A stretch of DNA of 33,354 nucleotides from contig AJWJ01000247.1 in the NCBI GenBank assembly GCA_000277445.1, positions 1 to 33,354 of the forward strand. The letters run 5' to 3'. This document shows, piece after piece, positions 22,880-33,354 of this stretch. How positions within the stretch are numbered: the first letter of the stretch is position 1; the number at the start of each line of letters is the position of its first letter. Source of the DNA: Polysphondylium violaceum (lineage: Eukaryota; Evosea; Eumycetozoa; Dictyosteliales; Dictyosteliaceae). The notes below the pieces were generated by a model that was not told the DNA's origin, ran no database searches, and was given only the letters and a program-made list of their open reading frames with translations. The translations under genes were made by a program, and so were the position numbers.

Positions 22880-25068
22880 TTATTTTCTTTTTCTTAAATT
22901 GGAATCTGAGAGTGATTGTTCATTTGTGGAAATTTTTACCCACTCATCTGCAACAAATCCTGAATTTCCTTGTGGGGTACCACTGCCAGATTCTTGATCA
23001 GATCCAAAAATATTATCTCTTTCCTCCTCCTCTTCGTCTTCAACCTCCTCTTCCTTTTGTTCTTGTTCTTTCTCTTCCTCTTTAGTGGTTGTTGTAGTGG
23101 CAGTAGAATCAACATTACTACATGGTTCATCTTCAACAAGATTTTCTTGAGATTCATATCTTGGAACCTCTTGTGAATCTTGAATATTTTTCTCTTGCTC
23201 TTTTTCTTGTTTTGTCTCAAGGACAAGAGTAGAGGTGGTGGCAGTAGTTGTGGTGGTACTAGTGACAGAGGAAGATAAAGGCGAAGCTACTAAGCTAGAT
23301 GATGAATCAAATTGAGATTTTTGTTTTTTTGGAGTGCTATATACAGAAGATAATGGTGAAATTGTTGGTGTATGTGAATGTAAAAGACTGGTGGTAGTGG
23401 TGGTGGTAGTAGTAGTAGTATTATCACCAGTATCTTTTTTTGAGGACGATGGTAAAGAAGATGGAGTTGAATTTAATGAACTTGCCAATTGTTTTTCATA
23501 TTTCTTTTGTTCAAAAGCAATAATTTCTTTAAGTGAACTTTCTTCCTCATCTTCATCCCATCTATATTTGGAAAATGATGTTGATGGTGAAGATGATTTG
23601 GTTGCACTTGTTGAATTTATGTCATCAAGATTATTGTTATTGTTGTTGAAAATTCTTTTACGAATTAATCTTGAAGAAGATGAAGATGAACCAATTTCTT
23701 CATCATCACTACTAGAGTGAGGCAAGATATTTGATTCTTTTTCCCATGATGGTCTTTTAGGAGATCCACCAAATAGTTCATCACCAACCAATCCTTCTAC
23801 TTGCTCTTCACCTTCTTCCTCTTCTTCTTCTTCTTCCTCATCCTCTTCCTCACTAGAAACGACTTCCAACTCTGGTTGGGTTCTAAAATATCTAAAGAGA
23901 TATAATGAAACTACAAAGAAAACTGTACAAGACATATAGAATGAAAAAATAATTGAAATACCAATTACAGCTGAAAAAATTGGATAATAATATAAATAAT
24001 AATCCAAACCGGAGAGTTGGGCCATAAATACTAGTTGAGCTTTATAAAATTGAATTTCTGGTTTTAAAATATTTACAGTTGCAGAAATTGATTGATAAAA
24101 CTTTTATATATTGATATTAGTCATTTAAATACCATATCTATAAAAATTGTTAACTATACTACTTACTCTAGTAGATAAAAGATTTTCTACCATAGGAATA
24201 GAAATATATTGTTTTTCTTCATAAGCACCAAAAAGATAAGGTATAGTCATGATAAATGATTTAATTCCTTTTAAAAATGGTGAACTATACTTTAATATAG
24301 CCTATTTGTTTGTTGTGGTTGTTTTATATTAATAAATGTAAATAATTAATGAAATAATATTTAATAATACATACTGGTCTACATGAATGATGAATCTTTT
24401 GAGGACTCCATTTATCTTGATTATCAAGATCCATACAAGCCATAAACATACCAATATCTTCATTCTTTGGCGATTCTGGTACCTCTAGTTCAAGAAAGAT
24501 ATTATATAGCTTCTTTCTTTGAAATTCTACAGCAACCTCTGTATTGGCTGTCATTTTCTTATTTCTAGATATAGAAAATATTGCATTAGAATAAATACAT
24601 TTAAATGTAAATCTATTATAATTCTTACGATAAATCAAAATAAAGTGGTTGAATTGTAGTAACTTTTGGCACGGTATAAGAATAGAGGAAATAGTAACTT
24701 ATAGCAGAGAGGAAAAAGATAAATGAAATAGTTATTAAACCGACGATAGAATAAATGATAGCATTAAACATTTTTGATTTATGATCTTTAACAAATTGAA
24801 TTAATGGTTCAAAAATAGGTTTTATACGGTCCATAGACCATTCAAGGACACTATTAATGGGTACTAGCCATATTCTGAGTATAAACGAGACCTATATGAA
24901 AAATTAAATAAATAAGTTATTTTAAATACAAAATTATAGTGATAAGAATGATATAAACACAACACGGTGCAAATTATGCGATGATGATCATATGAGTTAT
25001 TATGATCTTACTATTGAATAGGTTAGTTCAAGACCCCACTTTATGGATCTACTAATAAAAGACTCCAT
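22880..25068 (-). CDS. BSCL2: Seipin (BSCL2 family), ER lipid-droplet biogenesis protein
   Basis: Five exons: 25068-25012, 24891-24629, 24564-24375, 24301-24167 and 24100-22880, about 621 aa. All phases agree (0, 2, 0, 0). Seipin forms ring oligomers in the ER at lipid-droplet contact sites and traps triacylglycerol. Membrane helix 1 lies at about 62-88 ('IIYSIVGLITISFIFFLSAI'). The lumenal domain carries the family signature 'ELEVPESPKNEDIGMFMACM' (about 133-152) and, across intron 3, 'HSCRPAILKYSSPFLKGI'. 'ISATVNILKPEIQFYKAQLV' follows, then helix 2 at about 252-288. The cytosolic tail (289-621) is unusually long, with Glu-rich blocks and Ser/Thr tracts. Membrane topology and family are clear. 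The tail's role is unknown. Confidence 0.95.
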
Positions 25069-25670
25069 TATATCAGACTGATAACAACCTGGCGCAGATA
25101 CTTTAATATATACAAATAAATTTGAATAAAAAAAAAAAAAATTGTTTATTTCTATCACAAATATGTACAAAATAAAAGAGGTACAAAATAAAACAAATAG
25201 ATACAGTAAATAGAAAAACGAAAAGAGATACGAGGAGAAATCTTATCTGTGTGTACAAAACAAAATAATAATAAAAAAAAAAAATCTAAAAATTCACCCA
25301 ACTTTTTTATAAATTCATTTCTCACATAAATGGGTATTTACCCTTTTTATTATAAAAAAAAATTAAAAAAAAATAAAATCAATTGATTACCACTTTAGTT
25401 TGCGATGTGATAAAGCAGGTGGAGTAACAATAGCTATGATGAGTCAAACACATCTACAAATCACACATCACTACTGATTTTGTAAAATACACACATTCTC
25501 ACCCACCCCACTCTCTCGCGATTTGAAAAAATCTAACAGATATTTATCTACCATCTATATGATGATGATTGTTTTAACATGTTGTGTGATTTAATATTAC
25601 AAGATAATACATTTATTTATTATTACATTTATGATTATTATGATTGATTGTTATTGCGTGTTATTGTTTC
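25069..25670. other. Intergenic region upstream of seipin
   Basis: 602 bp between the seipin start and the monooxygenase stop. It is AT-rich with A-runs near 25130, 25270 and 25360, and has no plausible gene. The monooxygenase 3' flank has minus-strand AATAAA sites near 25610. A G-box-like site is listed separately. Confidence 0.6.
25498..25513 (-). promoter_or_regulatory. G-box-like element upstream of seipin
   Basis: The minus strand reads GAGTGGGGTGGGTGAG, a GT-rich site in coding orientation about 430 bp upstream of the seipin ATG. It fits the loose G-box consensus. Only the sequence pattern supports it. Confidence 0.3.
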
Positions 25671-27707
25671 CTATTCTAATCTTGAGAATTCGTTTGTTTT
25701 GAGTTTGGTGCGAATGGACTGCTCAATGGTGTGGATTTCATCGTGGTTTTGGTATATGCCGAAAATGTGTCTGTCGGGTCTGACCAACGCGACGGTAGGG
25801 GTGGGTGGTGTGAGGCCAATGGTGGGTGAGTTTGTTAAAAGTTTGACAAGGGTTTCATTTGAGTCGTCGACAACTACGGAATTGATGAATGAGGGTGGTT
25901 GGTATTTATGGCCTTGTTGGTAATGTTGGTTGGGTATGATGTGAATAAAATTGGTTTTGAGTAATGACCAGAGACTAGATTCACTGCTTCCATTATTTTT
26001 GTGATTGATGTGAGTTGATGGCGATGGTGATGGCGATGGTGATGGCGATGCACCATCATCCATAGAGGGCGACGAGGTGATGGGACCAAATAGCATTTCA
26101 CCAATGTGATCAATACCTTCCTCTGGACAGACAATGAGTAGACCAAATCCTTTACCGAGAACATGGTCCAAAAGAATGGAGTCAATCTTTTTGTTATTAT
26201 TATTATTATTATTGTTGTCGTTGTTGTTGTTGTTATTGACAACGACTTGATTATTTGTGTAAATTAGTTTCACCAATGGTTGGACGATAGGTGCACCGGT
26301 GATTTCTGTATAACTCTTTTGGATATTGATCTCTTCGACAAAACCCCTGGTTATCTTGTTGAGAGGCTTCATCATACCCTTGTTGTGAAGGAATTTCTCA
26401 AAATATGGGATAGAGAAAACAGTGTTAAAGATGAGGTTTCTGGCAGCGGCCATAAACACGTTGGTGGTCATGATGATGGAACCGGCCACCTTGGCCTTTT
26501 CTATAATGGTGGCGACGTTGGGCTCTCTCTCCCATTGATAAGTGTGGAGAATGGCTGTGTCTTTGAGCACACCCCTCAAGAGGAGATCCAATTTCCAAGA
26601 GAGATTCATGCAATCTCTAAAACCACTCGATATACCAAGACCCAAGAATGGTGGTACGCAATGGGCTGCATCGCCAATCAACAATATGGAATCACCGTCA
26701 AACCATTTATCGGCAATTCTGTGCATAAACGAATACACACTCTTTCTAACAATCTTGAGCTTCTCTGGAACGGCGCCATGTTGAGTGAGGAGCTCAAACA
26801 CATTTTCCTCTGACTCCATCTTTTCGGCGTCTTCGTGTTCAAATAGACCAAATTCCCAACGATAGTGATCCGGTGGAATGGGGAGGGCAAGGGCAGGTCT
26901 AGTTGGATTGCAAATGAATTGGAAGTAGTGTGGGAGCTTGGGATGGTCTTCATCGAGTATGGCATCGATTACCAACCATCTCATATCACCATTTTCACCA
27001 GGAAATCTAGTGTTCATCATCTTTCTAATATTACTGTTGCCTCCATCGGCACCGATCACAAATCTACATTTTACACTTTGAATTGAATCGGTCAACTTAT
27101 TTTGAATTTTTACAATATTATACACCGTTCTACCATCTTTTTCCATGTCAATCATTTTAACAATACCAACAACTTTGCTTGATGTTTGTAATTTTACACA
27201 AGAAAATCTTTCAAATCCATTTCTTAAAACACTTTCAAAAAATGGTTGATTCCAAAAAATTGATCTCGGATAATTAAAATCTGTTTGACTGGATGGTATG
27301 GTTGCCAATGGCTTATTATCAAACTCTCTATTAAATTTAACTGTAAGTTGCTATTATAACAAGAAAAATTAATATTTGAAAGTAAATATACAACAATAAA
27401 ATCAACATCAATAACAAATATTTACATATGAATGATCTAAAATTTCTTTCTCTAAACCTATATTTTGTAAAACTCTAATACCATCATCATCAAGATGAGC
27501 GGCTCTAGGAACTGTTGTAATGGTTTCTTGTTGATCAAGAATAAGAGTTTTAATTCCCAATTGACCCAATAAATTTGCCATACATGATCCATTTGGACCA
27601 CATCCTACAATAACAACTTGGTATTCTGGTTCAATTCCAGTGTTTTGATTATTGGTTGTAGGAGTAGGAGGAGCAGTAGGAGTATGTTGATCAACTATTG
27701 GCTCCAT
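25671..27707 (-). CDS. FAD-dependent aromatic hydroxylase, MhpA/PheA-like class A monooxygenase
   Basis: Two exons: 27707-27426 and 27350-25671, about 653 aa, phase-0 join (GTAAAT...ATAG). Class A flavoprotein monooxygenases hydroxylate aromatic rings using NAD(P)H and O2. Landmarks are the Rossmann motif 'VVIVGCGPNGSCMANLLGQL' (31-50), 'RAAHLDDDGIRVLQNIGL', the DG motif 'FVIGADGGNSNIRKMM' (about 190-205) and the GD motif 'LLIGDAAHCVPPFLGLGISS' (about 313-332). The order and 'GDAAH..PPF.G.G' segment are closest to bacterial MhpA (3-hydroxyphenylpropionate hydroxylase). The usual GQG is GLG here. A C-terminal thioredoxin-fold-like domain ('GKGFGLLIVCP', 'VALVRPDRHIFGIY') is broken by Asn and Ser/Pro insertions. 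The substrate cannot be told; a role in polyketide or food-aromatic metabolism is a guess. The 5' 350 bp of coding sequence is AT-rich and the rest clearly GC-richer. Confidence 0.9.
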
Positions 27708-28284
27708 ATTAATGTAATAATTATTTTATGTATAGTTGCTTTGATTATTATTTAAAAAAACTTGTAAATTGATTTTAGATTTTAAAATACAAAATTTTGA
27801 CAAAATTGGTAAAAATTAAATAAACAGTTGAACAAGGAAATGAACAAAAAAAAAAAAAAAAAAAGAAAAAGATTTACTCTTTTACTACTATAGAAGGTAT
27901 TAAATAATAAATTAAACCACTCCCACCTCGATGTCTTTGATTTTTTTGGAGGGGTTGAAATTTAAAATAAATCTATATCTAAAATAAAAAAAAAAAGACC
28001 TGTGTAAAAATTTATTGATGGTGGTGTGTGAACACAACAACAACAATTGAACAAAAAAAGATTTGAAGATTTTATATAAAATCTTTATTGTGTTTTCAAC
28101 AAAAAAAATAAAAAAACAGTTTTGATAATGGTTTAAAAAGGAAATGAGTAATGGTGTATATGTGTGTGCGTTTAAAGTCGTAGTGGTGTGGGTAGAGATA
28201 CACTGGTGAACAGGTTAAGCACCAACAGAGGTCTTGTTGTGAATACTGAGAGAATATTTGTGGTTTGTGGGGGGCAGTAATGGT

Positions 28285-28298
28285 ACAATATGTGGGGG
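28285..28298 (+). promoter_or_regulatory. ACAATATGTGGGGG element, second exact copy
   Basis: This 14-base string is identical to the minus-strand element at 13258-13271. It lies in a GT-rich island about 580 bp upstream of the monooxygenase ATG (opposite orientation) and 1.6 kb upstream of receptor B (same orientation). Activity is inferred from recurrence and from G-box resemblance. Confidence 0.35.
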
Positions 28299-28302
28299 AA
28301 GG

Positions 28303-28317
28303 CGAGAAATATTCTCG
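28303..28317. repeat. Short perfect hairpin with companion inverted repeat
   Basis: CGAGAA-ATA-TTCTCG forms a 6-bp stem with a 3-base loop. Flanking GGAA (28298-28301 with neighbours) and TTCC (28318-28321) can extend it with a small bulge. AAATATTCTC at 28307-28316 is also the exact reverse complement of GAGAATATTT at 28250-28259, so two mutually exclusive pairings are possible. Confidence 0.6.
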
Positions 28318-29075
28318 TTCCAAATTAAAATAAGAAATAAATTTTGAATGAAAAACTTTTCAAGCAAATGATTGAATTGATTGGACGCAAATCTGAAAAA
28401 AAAAATCTAATTAATTAAAAAAAAATGAAAAAAAAAAAAAAAACGGTTTGAAAAAAAAAAGACTTCCACAATTTTTAAAGAGGCTCCTTGAGGGCGGTTG
28501 ATATTTATTTTGTAGTTTAAACCTAGACTGACGGAATAATAGGTGAAAGAAGATATGATCGCCATTGTGATGATTTTGGTCTTGAGTGTTGTTTGCCTTA
28601 ATAGTCATTGCAGAAATTCAGTGAATAACCATGCTTTTATTAAAAATATCCTCTTTGAAAAGAAAAGGCCCTGTTAGGTAGGTTTTTTTTTTTTTTTCTT
28701 TTTTTTTGTTTTGTATATTTGCACAAACTACACTTTTGTCATGATTGATTGGGTAATATCCTCTCTTTTAGATATAGACCCCTTAAAGACATTTATTCAA
28801 AACCTCCACCACCAAATCTTTTTCTCAATTTTCACACTCCCCTCACGCACCACACTCACAACACACAACAATTTTACTCTGTTTTTGAAAAAAAAGTGGG
28901 ATGGATTGAGTCACTAATCCACTACAATGCTACTATTATATACACAGCAGGATTTATTGTCATTGTAGGCAATATCTAAATTTGTAAATAAACGATATGC
29001 ATATTACTTGATGTTAGATTTGGATGTATCTCACATACAAATAGAAAGTGTGTAAATGCGAGTGTGGGATTATCT

Positions 29076-29124
29076 ATATGTGGGGGATGGGTGAATTAAT
29101 TGTACTCAATTATACCCCACCACA
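29076..29124. promoter_or_regulatory. Compound G-box-like inverted element upstream of receptor B
   Basis: ATATGTGGGGG (29076-29086, sharing 11 bases with the 14-base element) is followed by a hairpin TAATTG-TACT-CAATTA (29097-29112) and then ACCCCACCACA (29114-29124), a C-rich inverted counterpart. The block lies about 760-810 bp upstream of the receptor B ATG. Confidence 0.35.
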
Positions 29125-29884
29125 TTTTCAACATTTTTATACAAACAAAATAATGAATAATGATGATTTTTTTACCTCACCTCTTTACTTTTTTTTTTTA
29201 ATACCATACAACATACCTGGTACCACAAATTGCATATTAATATGAAGGATTATAAATTTTTCTTTTGTGTAATATTGAACTTTTAATCATTTCTTTTCTT
29301 TTTTTTTTTTAACCATTTCTTTTTATTGAATATTACTATCTTTATTCTCAACTACCATTTCTATTTATCCCGATCAACACATCCACTCACACATTTAAAT
29401 TTATAGATATATTAAAACCTTAAATCTCGGCATCATCGCATACCTCTTCATCTGTATCAACACACTCACTCCTTTGGGCACCTAAATTTCTTTTTGATAG
29501 CTATTCGTTTTGTGTTTTTTTTTTTTTTTTGCAGATTTATTTATATTTAAATCTCTTTACCTTTGAGCCTACAATTGTTAGAGTTTTAAATTTATTTACT
29601 ACATCGTCAAAAGGCGTGCATGTAAATTACTTTTTTAATTTCATCTAGTCTATAATAGTAAACAAATTTTTAAAAGTAATTTAAATTTTAAAAGTGTTTA
29701 TTTTATCATTTTCTATTCATTCATTTTCTTTAGGTTTCCAAAGATAGATAAAGTAGTATATTTGGATCAAAGACACTATTGTTTGTAGTGATCACACAAA
29801 CATTTAAAATAGTATCCATGAATTATAGGTACCGTCGACGACGAGAAATCTCTTTTGTTTTATATTGTTTCCATTCTTCCATCA

Positions 29885-32800
29885 ATGGGAAAAATCACAT
29901 TTAACAATATATTTAAAATATTTATTTTTTTATTTTTTTCAATTTTAATATTCAATATTCAATCAATTAATTGCCAATTTGCACCAGTATTGCCAGGTCT
30001 TATAAATAGTAAATATAAAATAAAATTTTTTTTTCGTAATAATAATATTAATACTTTTTATGATTTTAGGGAATAATCCGGTTATTTACAAATATGTATC
30101 AGTTGAAAATGGAACAGATTCGTCGAGTTGTGGGAGTGTAAATACTCCATGTTTAACTTTAAATTATTTATTTGAAAATGGAAAGGTAATTAGGAATCAA
30201 AATACATCAATACAATTGGATCAAGGTGTTTTTAATTTGTACAAAATGGTAAATATCACAGGCTATTTGCAAGTATCCATTGTGGGAGTGGCAAATAAAA
30301 CCATTCTACAAGGACCGACAAGAGGATTTATGGTTATAGCCACAGTTTTTAGCATTAGGAATGTTCATTTTCGAAATTTTTCCATAAATGGATCATCTGA
30401 ACTAGTTCCAATATTCTTTCCAAAAATATTTGAAGCCACTTTTAATGATTTTCTGTCGTATAGATATCTCACCAATGCAGGTGGTGCATTCTTTTTAGCT
30501 GCCAGTATTGTTAGGTTTGATAATTGTCAATTTTCCCATTGTCTGGCAAAGAATGGTGGTGCAACATTTCAGATATCTTCAAATATAACCTATAGTGGTT
30601 GTTATTTTTTCGAAAACAGTGCCGATGCTATTGGAGGCGCCATCGCCCATGGATATGGCTGTAGTTCGCAGATAGAAAATAGTACTTTTATTTCAAACAA
30701 TGCCAATCAGGGAGGAGCAGTCTTTTTTATTGGTACAAGATCAAGGATTAAATTTTCAAATTTCTTTTACAACTATGCATTAACAGGTGGTGCGATTCAA
30801 ATATTTAATGCATCTTTTATTGGCGCCGTTGGATGCAATTTTACTCAAAATCTTTCTGATAAGTTAGGAGGCGCTGTGTATATTCAAAATGCATTTGGCC
30901 TGTTTTCTCATTCCATTTACATTGAAAACAAATCACTAGTTGGTGGAGTATTTTCAGTGTCTGATAATGCCGCCATCTACGTAGCATTTAGTATATTTCG
31001 TGACAATTTGTCAATTCTAGGCGCTTTGTTAGACACAAATTCTGACCTACCCATGCAATTTGATGGAAACTTTGTAGAGAATACAAAGTATCTTGGAGAG
31101 ATACAATCTATGTTTTCCCTGTCTAATGCCAGGGTATCTGTTATGTTTAAAGATAATCTGATAATGAATTTAAATGTAACATTTTTCAACGCCAACTCTT
31201 TGTCAATCCTTGGTGTTATCAATTCCACTTTCATAGAATGCAATGGAAAAATTGTCAACTTTTATAATCAAGCCTCTGCTTTTTTTTTAAATACAAAATT
31301 TATCAACTCAACCTCACTCGACAGTATAATAGTTTTACGAAATGGTGCCACAGGCTATTTTTACAATTGTATATTTCTAAGGAACAAAGCAGTCAGTATA
31401 TTCGTAATCACCAATAGTGCGGACAGCTTGTTTTATCAAAACTTTTTCCAAGAGTGTGAAACGACTCAAGAACTCATTATTTTGCAGAATAGATATAATA
31501 TGGATATACACTTTACAACCTTTAGATTGAATGTTGGAGATACGAGAGGAGGCGTATTGTTTTCAGATGATACTGGTAAACTTCAAATATACAATTCATC
31601 TTTTATATCAAATACATGCGTTAGTGGATGTTCAATTTATTATGGTGCCAATACTTTAATAGCCAGTACTTGTAACACTTCTCATTATTGTTCAAATTCT
31701 TTTTTAAACAACTTTGCTTCTAATGCAGGCTCCGTTGCATATTACTCCAACAATATATCTTGTCCGATCAGAACGTGTGATCGTTGTTTTTCTCAAAATA
31801 ATACAGCAATCTATGGTGATTTAGTCAACTCTGTATTTCATACATTTCAAATTATTGAATTTATTACACAAGTAGAAACAAACAGTGATTTCTCGATAAA
31901 AATAATGGCAATGGACAGGTTTAAACATGTGTTTAGAGGTTCAAATGCTGTTAGATTTACTGTTCACCCTTGTAAAGAGATTTATGTCACAGGTGTCCTT
32001 AGTGGGACACTGTATAAAAACGGTCTTGTTACTCTACATGGTCTAAAAGCAAATCAATTTCCTGGCGTCTCGTGTAATCTCACAGTTACCTCGGACCCCC
32101 AATCTCAAGCTGTACCCCTACTTATACAAATTGCCAATTGTTCAGACGATAGACAAGCATTTAAAATCTACGCAAATAATACCTTATTTATGTGTATGAA
32201 AGTGGTTAAAATCGACAACATTGCTAAAGTTGTATTGGTAGTGATAGGTATTTTTTTGGCTATTGTTAGTGCAATTTTCTTTGTGATAACCATTTATCAC
32301 AGAAACAAAAAAGTTGTTCGTTACACAAATCCAATCTTTTTGATCATTGTACTAGTGGCCGATGTTATTCTATTGGCGTCTCTGTTTTGTTCAATCACAG
32401 TGTCTGATATCATGTGCATACTTAGGTCTCTTTTCGTTCTGCTTGGACTAAGTATACTTTTGACTGTGGTCGTTGTGAAACAATATAAACTGTGGCAACT
32501 ATTCAAATTTAATGATTATCTAAAAGATACTAATATTGATACAAGAACATTACTCAGATTAGAAGGAATACTGTTGATCATCCCAATTATTTGTATTGGA
32601 GTTTGTTTGGGTGGATTTAGGTTTAAAGAAAAATATGTTTTCAATCTTGAGCAAGAAACTGCAACTCATCAATGCTATTCAAAACACTATTACTATGCTA
32701 TCATTCCAATTCTTTTTTATTTGGGCATAATTCTTATATTTGGATGTTATATTTGTGTAAAGTCTCGAAAATTCAGATCAGCTCCAGGTACTTTTTACGA

Positions 32801-33354
32801 ATCCTATTTTAATTCTCTGACAATCTATAATTTAACGGCTGTTTTTGTTTGTATTGTTCCATTATGCTTTGCCCTAAGATCAACACCAACTACCTATTTC
32901 CTTGTTTTAAATATTGGTATTTGTGTGAATGTATTGGTATCTCTTATACTTTTATTTGTTCCAAAATTAAACTTTTTATTACGAAAAGATGCCATTGTAA
33001 CTTCAGTATGTAATTTGTTAAATATCTTTTTTTAAAAAAAGTACTAATTAATTTACTTTATAGTTGAGAAAAGTAATTGAAGATCAAGAAAGAGATATAG
33101 AAAAGAATAAAGAAATGTTGGCATTTTATGGAATGTATTTGGATGAAGAAAATAAAGGATACCCTCCAACAATTCCAATCCATGAAACTTTTTCATCTGA
33201 AGATTCATCTTCAACCTATTCAAGTCCTGAAATGTCTGTAAATAAGAGTCAAAGTCCAATTTTAGAATCAATATCACTCTCAGGAAGTAATCATTCCGAT
33301 GACTATGATCCAATTGAACCAAATATATCTGAAAATTTAGATATAAATACTCCA
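29885..33354 (+). CDS. Receptor B: beta-helix ectodomain fused to a class C GPCR core, 3' end outside window
   Basis: Exons 29885-30008, 30070-33005 and 33064 to the right edge, at least 1,117 aa. Introns are GTAAAT...TTAG (phase 1) and GTATGT...ATAG (phase 0). A signal peptide ('IFKIFIFLFFSILIF') leads directly into a beta-helix opened by 'YVSVENGTDSSSCGSVNTPC'. Six GGA turns follow ('GGAFFL', 'GGATFQ', 'GGAIAH', 'GGAVFF', 'GGAIQI', 'GGAVYI') plus one GGV. An Ig-like part ('GSNAVRFTVHPC', 'FPGVSCNLTVTS') precedes seven hydrophobic helices at about 757-1020. Class C landmarks are 'YTNPIFLIIVL', 'VKQYKLWQLF', 'KSRKFRSAPGTFYESYF', 'CIVPLCFAL' and 'LLFVPKLNFLL'. The tail repeats the receptor A motif: 'NKEMLAFYGMYLDE' and 'IPIHETFSS'. 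It lacks receptor A's long N-terminal extension. Likely a plasma-membrane G-protein-coupled sensor; the ligand is unknown. Confidence 0.92.

Larger units (their letters stand above)
27708..29884. other. Intergenic region, 2.2 kb, divergent between monooxygenase and receptor B
   Basis: This is the largest gap in the window. No gene with convincing composition is seen. It has many homopolymer runs (27847, 28430, 28690, 29305, 29518). Several GC-richer islands stand out: 28016-28050 (GGTGGTGTGTG then ACAACAACAAC), 28130-28322 (GT-rich with inverted repeats), 28830-28870 (CACGCACCACACTCACAACAC) and 29060-29125. These could be enhancer elements of receptor B or of the monooxygenase, or a non-coding RNA gene. 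Confidence 0.6.

Noticed and set aside
28264-28270. CCCACAA on the minus strand, resembling the upstream element of dictyostelid small RNA genes
   Set aside because: A seven-base match inside a G-run island is weak, and no class I RNA or snRNA consensus was seen about 60 bp downstream.
28096-28323. Minus-strand frame of 75 codons in the GT-rich island
   Set aside because: Composition follows the GT/CA-rich DNA, there is no recognisable domain, and the island is better explained as regulatory or RNA.
28411-28608. Small minus-strand frame starting 'MTIKANNTQDQNHHNGDHIF'
   Set aside because: The first 20 residues look coding-like, but the rest turns into Phe runs from poly-A/T DNA. No splice pair or domain supports it.

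Overview
This window looks like nuclear DNA of a dictyostelid social amoeba. Intergenic DNA is very AT-rich with long poly-A/poly-T runs. Coding exons carry long Asn and Gln tracts. Introns are short and AT-rich with GTAAGT/GTATGT-type donors, and genes are tightly packed on both strands. GC content inside some long exons is higher than I would expect for D. discoideum, so a species outside that lineage (a Heterostelium- or Cavenderia-like genome) is possible. The species cannot be fixed from this sequence alone. I see no tRNA, rRNA, CRISPR, transposon or virus-derived element.

Layout: (1) 1-975 (+) is the 3' part of a MATH/TRAF-domain gene that opens in a CACCAA minisatellite. (2) 2259-1199 (-) is a small PARP catalytic-domain gene whose His-Tyr-Glu triad appears lost. 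(3) 10672-2410 (-) is a four-exon Furry/Tao3/Mor2 homologue of about 2,679 residues. (4) 13048-11788 (-) is a membrane-anchored TPR protein. (5) 18164-13393 (-) is receptor A, a class C seven-helix receptor with a right-handed beta-helix ectodomain. (6) 18943-20258 (+) is a short coiled-coil plus RWD-like protein resembling the C-terminus of kinetochore KNL1/Spc105. (7) 22420-20390 (-) is an F-box-like/LRR protein. (8) 25068-22880 (-) is a five-exon seipin. (9) 27707-25671 (-) is an MhpA-like FAD monooxygenase. (10) 29885-33354 (+) is receptor B, a second beta-helix/class C receptor that runs off the right edge.

The strongest candidate for something undescribed is the receptor A/B family. Both copies join a Pmp-like 'GGA' beta-helix sensor to a class C GPCR core, where a Venus-flytrap or periplasmic-binding-type domain would be usual. 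They also share a cytosolic tail motif (NK..L..YGMYLD, then I.IHE.FSS). Other points of interest are the PARP pseudoenzyme, a perfect 32-bp palindrome between the divergent receptor A and KNL1-like genes, and a recurring G-box-like element (ACAATATGTGGGGG and relatives) in several upstream regions.

Most genes here look like independent housekeeping or signalling genes (NDR-kinase scaffold, lipid-droplet biogenesis, kinetochore) and not one operon-like system. All exon joins were made by eye from splice consensus, reading-frame phase and family similarity.
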